Assembly (NCBI GenBank): GCA_038321235.1
Contig: JBBQEU010000002.1
Span: 12,443-76,442, forward strand
Source of the DNA: Sva-07 sp038321235
GTDB lineage: Bacteria > Actinomycetota > Acidimicrobiia > Acidimicrobiales > Ilumatobacteraceae
Reading direction: 5' to 3'
Length of the DNA: 64,000 bases
This document shows positions 54,141-62,509 of the stretch, piece after piece. The notes beneath the pieces were generated by a model. The model made no database searches. It was not told the DNA's origin and saw nothing but the letters and a program-made list of their open reading frames with translations. Within the stretch, counting starts at the first letter, position 1, and each line of letters begins with the position of its first letter. Made by a program: the position numbers and the translations under genes.

Positions 54141-54491
54141 ATGGCCGACGAACCCGCTTCACCCGACGCTGCCCCCGTTCACCTCGACCTGTACTGGCGC
54201 CCCGGTTGCGGGTTCTGCTCGATGCTGCAACGCAAGCTGGACAAGCTCGGCATCGACCGGGTCGAGCACAACATCTGGGACGACTCGAGCGACGCGGCGA
54301 TCGTGCGCCACCACGCCAACGGCAACGAGACGGTGCCGACCATCGTGATCGGCGACCGAGGCTTCGTGAATCCGTCGGCCGGCGAACTCGTGGCGTACCT
54401 CAGCGTGCACCACCCTGACCTGCTGCCCGAGGGATTCGAGCCGCCGGAACCAGGAATCGCCAACCGACTCGCCGGCAGGGTCTTCGGGTGA
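54141..54491 (+). CDS. glutaredoxin-like / mycoredoxin protein
   Basis: A 116-residue thioredoxin-fold protein. The active site is CGFC (Cys23, Cys26) after LYWRPG, and the cis-Pro lies in TVPTIVI. This matches the mycoredoxin/glutaredoxin group of mycothiol-using actinobacteria, which reduces mixed disulfides with mycothiol. The gene is 49 bp upstream of the transsulfuration pair and fits the mca gene in the window. Confidence 0.88.
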   Translation: MADEPASPDAAPVHLDLYWRPGCGFCSMLQRKLDKLGIDRVEHNIWDDSSDAAIVRHHANGNETVPTIVIGDRGFVNPSAGELVAYLSVHHPDLLPEGFEPPEPGIANRLAGRVFG

Positions 54492-54527
54492 CGACCAGCC
54501 CTCGTTTCCTCAGCCCGACGTCACGAC

Positions 54528-54533
54528 TACGGT
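54528..54533 (+). promoter_or_regulatory. -10 box TACGGT, leaderless promoter of the transsulfuration operon
   Basis: TACGGT, 7 nt before ATG 54541. Confidence 0.5.
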
Positions 54534-54540
54534 CGCGTTC

Positions 54541-56001
54541 ATGAGCGACGACGGTCCCGACCAACAATCCGACCCTCGACTCGCCGGTACCGACATCGTC
54601 GACTCGGTGATCGACACCATCGGCAACACGCCGATGATCCGCTTGAAGCGGCTGAGCGAACTCGAAGGCATCGAGTGTGTGTTCGCCATGAAGAACGAAG
54701 CGACCAATCCCGGCGGCTCCGCCAAGGATCGACCGGCCCTCGAGATGATCCTCGCCGCCGAGCACGACGGGCTGTTGCAGCCGGGCGGTACGATCGTCGA
54801 GCCGACCAGCGGCAACACCGGCGTCGGCCTCGCAATCGTCGCAGCGCAACGCGGCTACCAGTGTGTGTTCGTGATGACCGACAAGGTCGCCCCCGAGAAG
54901 ATCTCGCTGCTGAAGGCGTACGGCGCCGAGGTGGTCGTGTGCCCGGTAGCGGTCGAGCCCACCGATCCGCAGAGCTACTACAGCGTCGCCGAACGCCTCA
55001 CGAACGAGCTCGGTGCGTTCCGGCCCAACCAGTACCAGAACCCCCACAATCCCGACGCCCACGTGAAGACCACTGGCCCGGAGATCTGGCGTCAGACGGG
55101 CGGTCGCATCACCCACTTCATCGCCGGCGCCGGCACGTGCGGATCCATCACTGGTGTGGCCCGGTACCTCAAGTCGATGAATCCCGACATCAAGATCATC
55201 GCCGCCGACCCCGAGGGCTCGGTGTTCTCCGGCGGCTCGGGGCGCCCGTACCTGGTGGAGGGTGTGGGCGAAGACTTCTTCCCTGCGGCGTGGGAGCCGG
55301 ACCTGCTCGACGACATCATTCCCATCAGCGACGAGGAGAGCTTCCTCACCGCCCGGTACGTCAGCCAGCGCGAGGGAATCCTGATCGGCGGCTCCGGCGG
55401 GATGGCGGTTGCCGCTGCGATCAAGGTTGCCAAGGCCGCCGGACCGGACGACGTCGTCGTGGTGTTCAATCCCGACTCTGGTCGTGGGTACCTGTCACGG
55501 GTCTTCGACGACGCCTGGATGGCGAACTTCGGGTTCCTGCGCGAATGCGACCAGTGCGTCGGCGCCGTGCTCGACACCCGCAACGCGTCGATCGAGAATC
55601 TGCTGTACGTCAACCCGCAGCAACTCGTGTCCGAGGCGATCGAACTGATGCGCTCCACCGGTGTCAGCCAGCTCCCCGTGTGCAAGAACACCCCGCCGTT
55701 CGCGGCAGCCGAAGTGTCCGGTTCGATCGATGAACTCGAACTGATGGAGGTCATCCACCGAGATCCCGGCGTGATGTCGACCCCCGTCGAGAAGGTGATG
55801 GGCCCGAAGCTCCCCACGATCGGGGTCGGCCAGAACGTCGAACTGGCCGTTGCGATGCTGGAGACGGCCCCAGCGCTGCTCGTGTTGTCGGGTGGCCGTC
55901 CGCTCAGCGTCCTCACCCGCACCGACGTGCTCGCCTACTTCACCGCCGTTGCCGAGGCTGCCCTCGAGGGCGGCTCCGGTACCGTGGACGGCGATGGGTG
56001 A
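54541..56001 (+). CDS. cystathionine beta-synthase with C-terminal CBS domains
   Basis: A 486-residue PLP enzyme of fold type II. K62 in NPGGSAKDRPALEM binds PLP; EPTSGNTGVGLAI and GAGTCGSITGVARY bind substrate and phosphate. Residues about 340-470 contain a pair of CBS domains, as in full-length cystathionine beta-synthase and unlike plain cysteine synthases. It condenses serine and homocysteine to cystathionine. The following gene overlaps by 8 bp and encodes the next enzyme, so the two probably run reverse transsulfuration to cysteine for mycothiol. Confidence 0.93.
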   Translation: MSDDGPDQQSDPRLAGTDIVDSVIDTIGNTPMIRLKRLSELEGIECVFAMKNEATNPGGSAKDRPALEMILAAEHDGLLQPGGTIVEPTSGNTGVGLAIVAAQRGYQCVFVMTDKVAPEKISLLKAYGAEVVVCPVAVEPTDPQSYYSVAERLTNELGAFRPNQYQNPHNPDAHVKTTGPEIWRQTGGRITHFIAGAGTCGSITGVARYLKSMNPDIKIIAADPEGSVFSGGSGRPYLVEGVGEDFFPAAWEPDLLDDIIPISDEESFLTARYVSQREGILIGGSGGMAVAAAIKVAKAAGPDDVVVVFNPDSGRGYLSRVFDDAWMANFGFLRECDQCVGAVLDTRNASIENLLYVNPQQLVSEAIELMRSTGVSQLPVCKNTPPFAAAEVSGSIDELELMEVIHRDPGVMSTPVEKVMGPKLPTIGVGQNVELAVAMLETAPALLVLSGGRPLSVLTRTDVLAYFTAVAEAALEGGSGTVDGDG

Positions 56002-57157
56002 TCTCGACGACACGACCGCACACCAGGGGTTCTCCACCCGGGCGATCCATGCCGGCCAGGAGCCCGAGCCCACCACAGGGGCGGTGGTCACGCCGATCTC
56101 GTTGTCGACCACGTTCGCCCAGGACGGCGTGGGTGGCCACAAGGGCTTCGAGTACTCACGTTCGGGCAACCCCACCCGCTCGGCACTCGAGGCCCAGGTC
56201 GCCTCGCTCGAAGAGGCCAGCCACGGACTCGCATTTGCCAGCGGTCTCGCGGCCGAGGACAACATCCTGCGCCTGCTGCGGCCCGGCCAGCGCATCCTGC
56301 TGGGCAACGATGCCTACGGCGGCACGTTCCGGCTGATCTCCAAGGTCTGGGCGCCGCTCGGGTTTCCGTGGACCGCAGTCGACCTCACCGACCTCGACGC
56401 GCTCCGCGCCGACTGGCCCGACGACGTCGGCATGGTCTGGCTCGAAACACCGACGAACCCGCTGCTCACCTGCTTCGACATCGAGGCGATCGCCGAAATC
56501 GGCCGCTCCCGAGGGGCGATCGTGGTCGTCGACAGCACCTTCGCCACCCCGTACCTCCAGCAGCCGCTGATGCTCGGCGCCGACGTCGTGGTGCACTCGG
56601 CCACCAAGTATCTGGGCGGCCACAGCGACGTGATCGGGGGCTTTGCGGCCGTGAACGACGATGATCTCGCCGAACGACTGCGCTTCACGCAGAACGCCGC
56701 TGGCGCCGTGCCCGCACCGTTCGACTGCTACCTGGTGCTGCGTGGCGTCAAGACGCTCGCCGTGCGAATGGACCGCCATTGCGAGAACGCCCGAGCCGTC
56801 GTCGATCTCCTCGTCGGCCACCCGGCCGTCGACCGCGTGCTCTATCCGCAGCTTCCCGACCACCCTGGCCACGCCGCAGCGGCCAAGCAAATGCGGGACT
56901 TCGGGGGCATGGTGTCGTTCACCGTGAAAGCGGGAATGAACGCTGCGATGACCGTCGCCGACTCCACCGAAGTGTTCACCCTCGCCGAATCGCTCGGCGC
57001 CGTCGAAAGCCTGATCGAGCATCCGGCGGCCATGACGCACGCGTCTGCCGCCGGCTCGCCGCTCGAAGTTCCCGACAACCTGGTGCGGCTCTCGGTCGGT
57101 ATCGAGGACGCCGCTGATCTGATAGCGGACCTCGAACAGGCCCTCGACCGCATCTGA
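55994..57157 (+). CDS. cystathionine gamma-synthase / gamma-lyase (PLP)
   Basis: A 387-residue Cys/Met-metabolism PLP enzyme from ATG 55994. PLP is bound by K205 in HSATKYLGGHSDV; the N-terminal block includes YSRSGNPTR and the end reads LVRLSVGIED. The sequence does not by itself separate gamma-synthase from gamma-lyase; the overlap with cystathionine beta-synthase favours the lyase. It shares one base with the start of otsA. Confidence 0.92.
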   Translation: MGDLDDTTAHQGFSTRAIHAGQEPEPTTGAVVTPISLSTTFAQDGVGGHKGFEYSRSGNPTRSALEAQVASLEEASHGLAFASGLAAEDNILRLLRPGQRILLGNDAYGGTFRLISKVWAPLGFPWTAVDLTDLDALRADWPDDVGMVWLETPTNPLLTCFDIEAIAEIGRSRGAIVVVDSTFATPYLQQPLMLGADVVVHSATKYLGGHSDVIGGFAAVNDDDLAERLRFTQNAAGAVPAPFDCYLVLRGVKTLAVRMDRHCENARAVVDLLVGHPAVDRVLYPQLPDHPGHAAAAKQMRDFGGMVSFTVKAGMNAAMTVADSTEVFTLAESLGAVESLIEHPAAMTHASAAGSPLEVPDNLVRLSVGIEDAADLIADLEQALDRI

Positions 57158-58593
57158 TGAGCCTGCCGCCCGACTTCCCCATCGCCCGCGAGGCCCCTCA
57201 ACCGGAACGGCCGATCGTGGTCGCCGCCAACCGCCTGCCCGTGATGCGCACCGACGACGGCTGGACCACCAGTCCGGGAGGCCTGGTCCGGGCACTCCTG
57301 CCGATGCTGCGCGACACGGGTGGCAACTGGGTGGGTTGGATCGGCAATTCCGACGACCGCACCGACCCGTTCGAAGTCGAGGGAGTCGAGCTGCATCCCG
57401 TCCCGATCAGCGCCGAGGAGATCGAGCTCTACTACGAGGGCTTCTCCAACGATGCGTTGTGGCCGCTGTACCACGACGCCTTGCGTGAGTCGACCTACTC
57501 GAGCGAACAGTGGGACGCCTACATGGCCGTCAACGAGCACTTCGCCGTGACGCTGGCGAACATCGCTCCGCCGAACGCCATCGTGTGGATCCACGACTAC
57601 CAGCTCCAGTTGGTCCCCAAGCTCCTGCGTGAGCGACGCAGTGACGTCACGATCGGCTTCTTCCTCCACATCCCGTTCCCACCGTACGAACTGTTCTCCC
57701 GGCTGCCGTGGCGCACCGAGGTGGTCCAAGGGCTGCTCGGATGCGACCTCATCGGATTCCAACGACCCAAGGACGCGACGAACTTCGTCGCTGCCGCAGC
57801 CGAGCTGGTGGACATCGAGGCACACCACAGCGCGATCCAGCACCCCGCTGGTCGCACGCTCGTCGGCGCCTTCCCGATCTCGATCGACGTCGGCGAGGTC
57901 GAGGAAGTGGCAGCCGGCCGCTCGACGCGCCAGCGAATGAGCCAGATCCGCGCCCGATTGGGCGACCCCGAGGTGATCCTGCTGGGCGTCGACCGCCTCG
58001 ACTACACCAAGGGCATCGGTCTGCGTCTCAAGGCGTTCGCCGCACTGCTCGAATCCGGCGAACTGGATCCGAGCCGCCACGTGCTCGTCCAGATCGCCAC
58101 GCCCACCCGCGAGGCCGTCGAGCACTACCAGGACGAACGCCACGAGGTCGAGCGACTGGTGGGCGAGATCAACGGCCGCTACAGCCGCATCGGCCTGCCG
58201 GTCGTCCACTACCTGTACCAGACGCTGCCGTTCGACGAACTGATCGCCCTGTATCGCGCGGGCGACGTCATGCTGGTCACCCCATTCCGCGATGGGATGA
58301 ACCTGGTGGCCAAGGAGTACGCAGCGTCGCACATCGACGGCGACGGCGTGCTCGTGCTGTCCGAGTTCGCAGGCGCCGCTGACGAGTTGACCGATGCCGT
58401 GCTCGTCAACCCGCACGACGACCACGCACTGCAACGAGCGATCGTCACCGCGGTCGAGATGCACCGCCACGAACGACACAGCCGCATGGCGGGCTTGCGC
58501 GATCAGATCCGCAAGAGCGACGTGCAGGGCTGGGCCGATCGGTACCTGTCACAGCTCGCGGCTGCCGGTCCGCCTCCGCCGCCCTCCGACTGA
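57157..58593 (+). CDS. otsA: trehalose-6-phosphate synthase
   Basis: A 478-residue GT20 enzyme. Recognisable motifs are VAANRLPV near the start, GGLVRAL, the WIHDYQLQLVP and GFFLHIPFPPYELF blocks, LGVDRLDYTKGIGLRLKAF and TPFRDGMNLVAKEY. It transfers glucose from a nucleotide sugar to glucose-6-phosphate. Its start overlaps the previous stop by one base (TGATG), so it is probably cotranscribed with the transsulfuration pair, and otsB follows after 13 bp. Confidence 0.96.
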   Translation: MSLPPDFPIAREAPQPERPIVVAANRLPVMRTDDGWTTSPGGLVRALLPMLRDTGGNWVGWIGNSDDRTDPFEVEGVELHPVPISAEEIELYYEGFSNDALWPLYHDALRESTYSSEQWDAYMAVNEHFAVTLANIAPPNAIVWIHDYQLQLVPKLLRERRSDVTIGFFLHIPFPPYELFSRLPWRTEVVQGLLGCDLIGFQRPKDATNFVAAAAELVDIEAHHSAIQHPAGRTLVGAFPISIDVGEVEEVAAGRSTRQRMSQIRARLGDPEVILLGVDRLDYTKGIGLRLKAFAALLESGELDPSRHVLVQIATPTREAVEHYQDERHEVERLVGEINGRYSRIGLPVVHYLYQTLPFDELIALYRAGDVMLVTPFRDGMNLVAKEYAASHIDGDGVLVLSEFAGAADELTDAVLVNPHDDHALQRAIVTAVEMHRHERHSRMAGLRDQIRKSDVQGWADRYLSQLAAAGPPPPPSD

Positions 58594-58606
58594 GCAGACT
58601 GACGTC

Positions 58607-59362
58607 GTGACTCACTACGACGAACCTGTCGACATCGCTCGTCTCGTGGCCGGCCGACCTCGACCGCTACTCGTCGGGCTCGACGTCGATGGCGTCCTTG
58701 CGCCGCTCGTCGATCACGCCGACGATGCTGTGCTGCTCGCGGGCATGGGCGAGGCCGTCGACGCTGTGGCGGACCTCGCAGACGTCCACGTCGCAGTCGT
58801 GTCCGGGCGCTCCGTCGCCGGGCTGGAACAGTTCGGGTTCGGCAACCATGTCCACGTGATCGGGAGCCACGGCATGGAGGCCCGAAATCGTGCGATGGCG
58901 CCGCTCAGCGATGACGAGCAGGCGCTGCTCGACACGCTCGATGCGGCCGTCGTCGCTGCCGCTGAACGAGCGGGGCATGGCGCGTGGATCGAACGAAAGC
59001 CGGCCAGCGTCGTGCTGCACGTCCGTCAGGCCGACGACGATGAGGGATCGTCGGCGATCTCCGCACTCACCGACGCGATCGCGTCAATCATGGGCGCCAC
59101 CTCCAAGGCCGGCAGCGACGTGCTCGAAGCGTTCGCCCGCCACGCCGACAAGGGCACGGCGTTGGTGGAACACGGCCGGCGCCTCAGCGCGGCGACGACG
59201 GTGTTCGTCGGCGACGACGTGACCGACGAGGACGCCTTCGCCCGGCTCTCGCCCACCGACATCGCCATCAAGGTCGGCGACGCCGACACGATCGCTCCGC
59301 ATCGCCTCCCCGACCCCGACGCCGTCCTCGCCTGGCTGCACGCCTTCGCCGCCCAGCGATGA
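58607..59362 (+). CDS. otsB: trehalose-6-phosphate phosphatase
   Basis: A 251-residue HAD-fold phosphatase from GTG 58607. Motif I is GLDVDGVLAPL (the usual DYDGTL is DVDGVL; both Asp are present), SGRS is motif II, DKGTAL carries the Lys and VGDDVTDEDAF is the final motif. It dephosphorylates trehalose-6-phosphate made by OtsA. Its last codons and TGA stop lie within the fourth palindromic repeat. Confidence 0.94.
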   Translation: MTHYDEPVDIARLVAGRPRPLLVGLDVDGVLAPLVDHADDAVLLAGMGEAVDAVADLADVHVAVVSGRSVAGLEQFGFGNHVHVIGSHGMEARNRAMAPLSDDEQALLDTLDAAVVAAAERAGHGAWIERKPASVVLHVRQADDDEGSSAISALTDAIASIMGATSKAGSDVLEAFARHADKGTALVEHGRRLSAATTVFVGDDVTDEDAFARLSPTDIAIKVGDADTIAPHRLPDPDAVLAWLHAFAAQR

Positions 59363-59398
59363 GTTTCCGCGCGACCTGTCCGCGCGGAAACTCATCGC
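59356..59398. repeat. extragenic palindromic repeat, copy 4 (perfect 18-bp arms)
   Basis: GCGATGAGTTTCCGCGCG (59356-59373), loop ACCTGTC, exact reverse complement (59381-59398). It contains the otsB stop and lies between convergent otsB and rnhB. Confidence 0.9.
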
Positions 59399-59413
59399 AA
59401 CTGCGGCGCAAGC

Positions 59414-60115
59414 TCAGAAGAGCGACGTCTGGCCGGCGGGCGGGGTGCGGCGGATGGCGGTCCAGGGGACGTAGTGGTCCATGAACACCCACGTGCGGCG
59501 ATGGATCGCGGAGGGGCCGTAGCCGAGCAGCGCCGCCATGTGCACCGGGCCGGGGGAGCCCTTGTTGGTGTCGAACGACCAGTGCGGATAACTCTCGGCA
59601 TGCGCACGCATTTCGCGGTCGCGCACCACCTTGGCGAGGATGCTGGCGGTCGCAACGCTCAGGCACCGCAGGTCGGCCTTCACCGCCAGTTCCACCGCCG
59701 GCACCGACGGCGAGACGAAGTCCCACTTCCCGTCGGTGACGGCGACGTCGGGCTGCACGCCGAGCCTCTCGATCGCTCGGCGCGCGGCCAGCTTCTGCGC
59801 CGCCGACATACCGAGATGGTCGCATTCCTCTTGGCTCACCGAACCGACCGACCACGCGACACACCAATCGGTCAGTTTGTCGAAGAGCGCCTCGCGTTGG
59901 CGCTCGGTGAGCAGCTTGGAGTCGCGCACGCCATTCACCCGCGTGTCGCGCGGCAAGATCGCTGCGCCCACCGACAGAGGCCCCGCCCACGCACCACGGC
60001 CGACCTCGTCGATCCCGACGACCACGTCGTGACCGCGCTCCCACATCTCCTTCTCGATGGCGCGTGTGGGGGCACGCTTCTTGGACTGCTTCGGGCGGGC
60101 AGCGACCCGGCTCAC
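59414..60115 (-). CDS. rnhB: ribonuclease HII
   Basis: A 233-residue enzyme from GTG 60115. The catalytic Asp-Glu pair lies in GIDEVGRGAWAGP, the third acid in VRDSKLL and the fourth in AVKADLRCLSVATASILAKV. It cleaves RNA in DNA-RNA hybrids and removes misincorporated ribonucleotides. It starts 10 bp after the stop of the 426-aa gene and is the third gene of the gpsA unit. The long in-frame extension upstream lies inside that gene and is an artefact. Confidence 0.94.
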   Translation of the reverse strand: MSRVAARPKQSKKRAPTRAIEKEMWERGHDVVVGIDEVGRGAWAGPLSVGAAILPRDTRVNGVRDSKLLTERQREALFDKLTDWCVAWSVGSVSQEECDHLGMSAAQKLAARRAIERLGVQPDVAVTDGKWDFVSPSVPAVELAVKADLRCLSVATASILAKVVRDREMRAHAESYPHWSFDTNKGSPGPVHMAALLGYGPSAIHRRTWVFMDHYVPWTAIRRTPPAGQTSLF

Positions 60116-60125
60116 CGGCACCCCG

Positions 60126-61406
60126 TCAGCGATCGCCGAGGTCGATGCTGACGCCGATGCGCGTCGGTTGGGGCGGCGCCGACCACAGCGCCTCGCCCGA
60201 GATGGCGTCGCTCGACCAGCCGACGTCGACCGCGGGAGCCGAGAGCAACTGCGCAGGACCGTGCTGCTCCCACAGGACTGCCGGACGATCGCCGTGCCAC
60301 CGCACGGCGAACCCGACGGTGGAGCGCGGCCCGGTGGGCACGCCGTGCACTTCGAAGTTCGACCCCAGCCACCGGCGCGGGATGCCGAGCGGCAACAACC
60401 GTCCCTCGTCGGCGATGCGCTGCTCGACGTGGGCAACGAAGCGTCCCACTGACCCGCCCCGCCGAAGATCCGAGAAAGACGAGGGCTTGCTCGGCGCCGA
60501 TGCGCGGACGCGGCCGTCGCGGATCCGTCGCTCGCGGATCCTGGCGATGTCGCCGGCGGCACGTTCGTCGTTCGCCGACAACGCCAGCCGTTCGCAGGCC
60601 CGCAGTGCCAGGTCGACCTCGGCATCGTCGGAACGGGCGATCGAGGCGATCGGTTCGACGATTTCAGGCATCCAGGCGTCGGCGTCGTCGCCGAGGCGAC
60701 CGAGTTCGGCAACGTCGAGCAGGAATCCGACCACGTCGCCGCCCACTGCGATGGGTCCGGCGAGCAGCAGATCGCTGCGAGCGGCGGTGACCGCCTCACC
60801 GAGGCCCGGATCGGGAAGCACCAGTCGGCTCGCCCGGTGCACGATCGTCTCCCACCCCCGCACGATCGCCATGGCCGGCGCCAGCGTGGGCAACGACCAC
60901 GTGGTGAAGCGGCTCGGGTCGTGCGGGATCGCGACCCGGATCGATGCCTTGTGCGCCACCGGCAACACGATCGCCCCCTCTGGCAGGTCGATTCCGCGGA
61001 TCGGCACGTCGGCCGGCGGACGCTCGGTGAGCACCCGTGTGCCAGCGAACGCGACGGCGAACGGCAGCGCGGAAGCGTTCTCGACCTCGATCACCGTCAA
61101 GCCACCGGCGTCGGGCACCGACCACGCGCGCTGGATCGCGTCACCCTCTGGCACCTTCAACCGGGTCTCGACGACCGGCGTGCCCTCGATGCGGCGTTGC
61201 CGGACGGCAGCCTCTTGTGCAGGCACGTGCCAGCGGTCCTCCGCTGCGACGAACCACTGCAGGGTGCTGCTGTCGTCGGAGTCGCGCCACGGAACGACGT
61301 CGCCGCACGATGTCACCAGGGCTCGACACGGCGACCCGGTGGCACCGATCAACGTGGCATCACTGGACAGTTCGATGTCGGCGGCACCGAGATCGGTGGC
61401 GCTCAC
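60126..61406 (-). CDS. protein of unknown function coupled to gpsA
   Basis: A 426-residue protein whose GTG start (61404-61406) overlaps the gpsA stop by the GTGA arrangement. No transmembrane segment, signal or known domain is recognised. The first half is beta-rich (LTVIEVENASALPFAVAFAG, followed by RVLTERPPADVPIRGIDLP); the middle is helical with acidic repeats. Similar proteins between gpsA and rnhB are, as I recall, usual in Acidimicrobiia; this was not verified. A soluble cytosolic protein is expected. Confidence 0.82.
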   Translation of the reverse strand: MSATDLGAADIELSSDATLIGATGSPCRALVTSCGDVVPWRDSDDSSTLQWFVAAEDRWHVPAQEAAVRQRRIEGTPVVETRLKVPEGDAIQRAWSVPDAGGLTVIEVENASALPFAVAFAGTRVLTERPPADVPIRGIDLPEGAIVLPVAHKASIRVAIPHDPSRFTTWSLPTLAPAMAIVRGWETIVHRASRLVLPDPGLGEAVTAARSDLLLAGPIAVGGDVVGFLLDVAELGRLGDDADAWMPEIVEPIASIARSDDAEVDLALRACERLALSANDERAAGDIARIRERRIRDGRVRASAPSKPSSFSDLRRGGSVGRFVAHVEQRIADEGRLLPLGIPRRWLGSNFEVHGVPTGPRSTVGFAVRWHGDRPAVLWEQHGPAQLLSAPAVDVGWSSDAISGEALWSAPPQPTRIGVSIDLGDR

Positions 61407-62410
61407 GCCTCGAATTCGCCCTTGCTGCTGCGCTGCATGAGCGCCGCGAGCGCGTCCGGGGCGGGTCGGTGCTCGTGACAGACGGCGACGACCTGTTCGG
61501 TGATCGGCATCTCGATACCGTACCGGCGGGCGAGGTCGAGCACGCTCGGCGACGACTTCACACCTTCTGCCACCATGTTGGTGGCGGCCAAGATTTCCTC
61601 GATCGTCTTGCCCTCGCCGAGCTGCAGGCCGACCTGGTTGTTGCGGCTCTGCTTCGACGAACACGTCGCGATCAGGTCGCCCATCCCCGCCAGACCGGCA
61701 AAAGTCTCCGGGTGCCCGCCCATGGCCACGCCGAGGCGGGTCATCTCGGCGAGGCCGCGTGTGATCAGCGTCGCCCGCGTGTTGTCGCCGAATCCCATGC
61801 CCTCGGCCATGCCGGCGGCGATCGCGATGACGTTCTTGACGACACCGGCCACCTCGCAGCCGACCACGTCGGAGTTGGTGTACACCCGAAGGCTCGGCCG
61901 GCTGAAGATGCGCTGCAGTTCGTTGGCGATGGTGGCGTCGTCGATCGCGACCACGCTGGCGGCCGGTTGACCGCTGAGGATCTCCTTGGCGAGATTCGGA
62001 CCGGTGAGTACCGCCACCGGATGGCCGGGCATCGCATCGGCGGTGACTTCGCTCATCCGCTTGAGCGTGGTGCGCTCGAGCCCTTTCGACAGCGACACGA
62101 CCGGTACCCACGGCCGGATCGAATCGGCAGCCTCGACAGCAACATCGCGGTAGCCGTGCGACGGCACCGCCATCACGACGACATCGGCGTGCGACACGGC
62201 GTCGGCGAGCGAGTCAGTGGCACGAAGTTCCTCGGGCAGCGTGAAGTTCGGCAGGTACTCGGGGTTCACGCGCGCCCCGTTGATCTCCTTCGCGAGGTCG
62301 CCGCGCCGAGCCCACAGCACGGTCGGCGTGTTGACCGCAGCGAGGGCCGCCACCGTGGTTCCCCACGATCCGGCGCCGATGACTGCCACATTGATCGTTG
62401 ATGCACTCAT
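61403..62410 (-). CDS. gpsA: NAD(P)-dependent glycerol-3-phosphate dehydrogenase
   Basis: A 335-residue enzyme. The Rossmann motif is VIGAGSWGTTVA; SKGLE, TGPNLAKEI and the catalytic Lys in GVVKNVIAIAAGM follow, and GMGDLIATC with RNNQVG marks the C-terminal domain. It reduces dihydroxyacetone phosphate to sn-glycerol-3-phosphate for phospholipids. GGGGGGA precedes the ATG by a short spacing, an ordinary Shine-Dalgarno start. It diverges from cofC (99 bp) and heads a coupled unit with the 426-aa gene and rnhB. Confidence 0.96.
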   Translation of the reverse strand: MSASTINVAVIGAGSWGTTVAALAAVNTPTVLWARRGDLAKEINGARVNPEYLPNFTLPEELRATDSLADAVSHADVVVMAVPSHGYRDVAVEAADSIRPWVPVVSLSKGLERTTLKRMSEVTADAMPGHPVAVLTGPNLAKEILSGQPAASVVAIDDATIANELQRIFSRPSLRVYTNSDVVGCEVAGVVKNVIAIAAGMAEGMGFGDNTRATLITRGLAEMTRLGVAMGGHPETFAGLAGMGDLIATCSSKQSRNNQVGLQLGEGKTIEEILAATNMVAEGVKSSPSVLDLARRYGIEMPITEQVVAVCHEHRPAPDALAALMQRSSKGEFEA

Positions 62411-62495
62411 GTACGTCCCCCCGGTCGAACTCGGCCGCAGCCTGCGACGCCCACGACACTGTACTGCGGCCTCGCCGCTCGGGCCGGTGCCCTTC

Positions 62496-62501
62496 TACAG
62501 T
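62496..62501 (+). promoter_or_regulatory. -10 box TACAGT, leaderless promoter of cofC
   Basis: TACAGT, 8 nt before GTG 62510. Confidence 0.45.
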
Positions 62502-62509
62502 GGTCTCCA

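Noticed and set aside
60126..62111. Long in-frame upstream extension of the 426-aa gene (to 661 aa)
   Set aside because: The extension lies within gpsA in another frame; the GTGA overlap at 61403-61406 gives a natural start.
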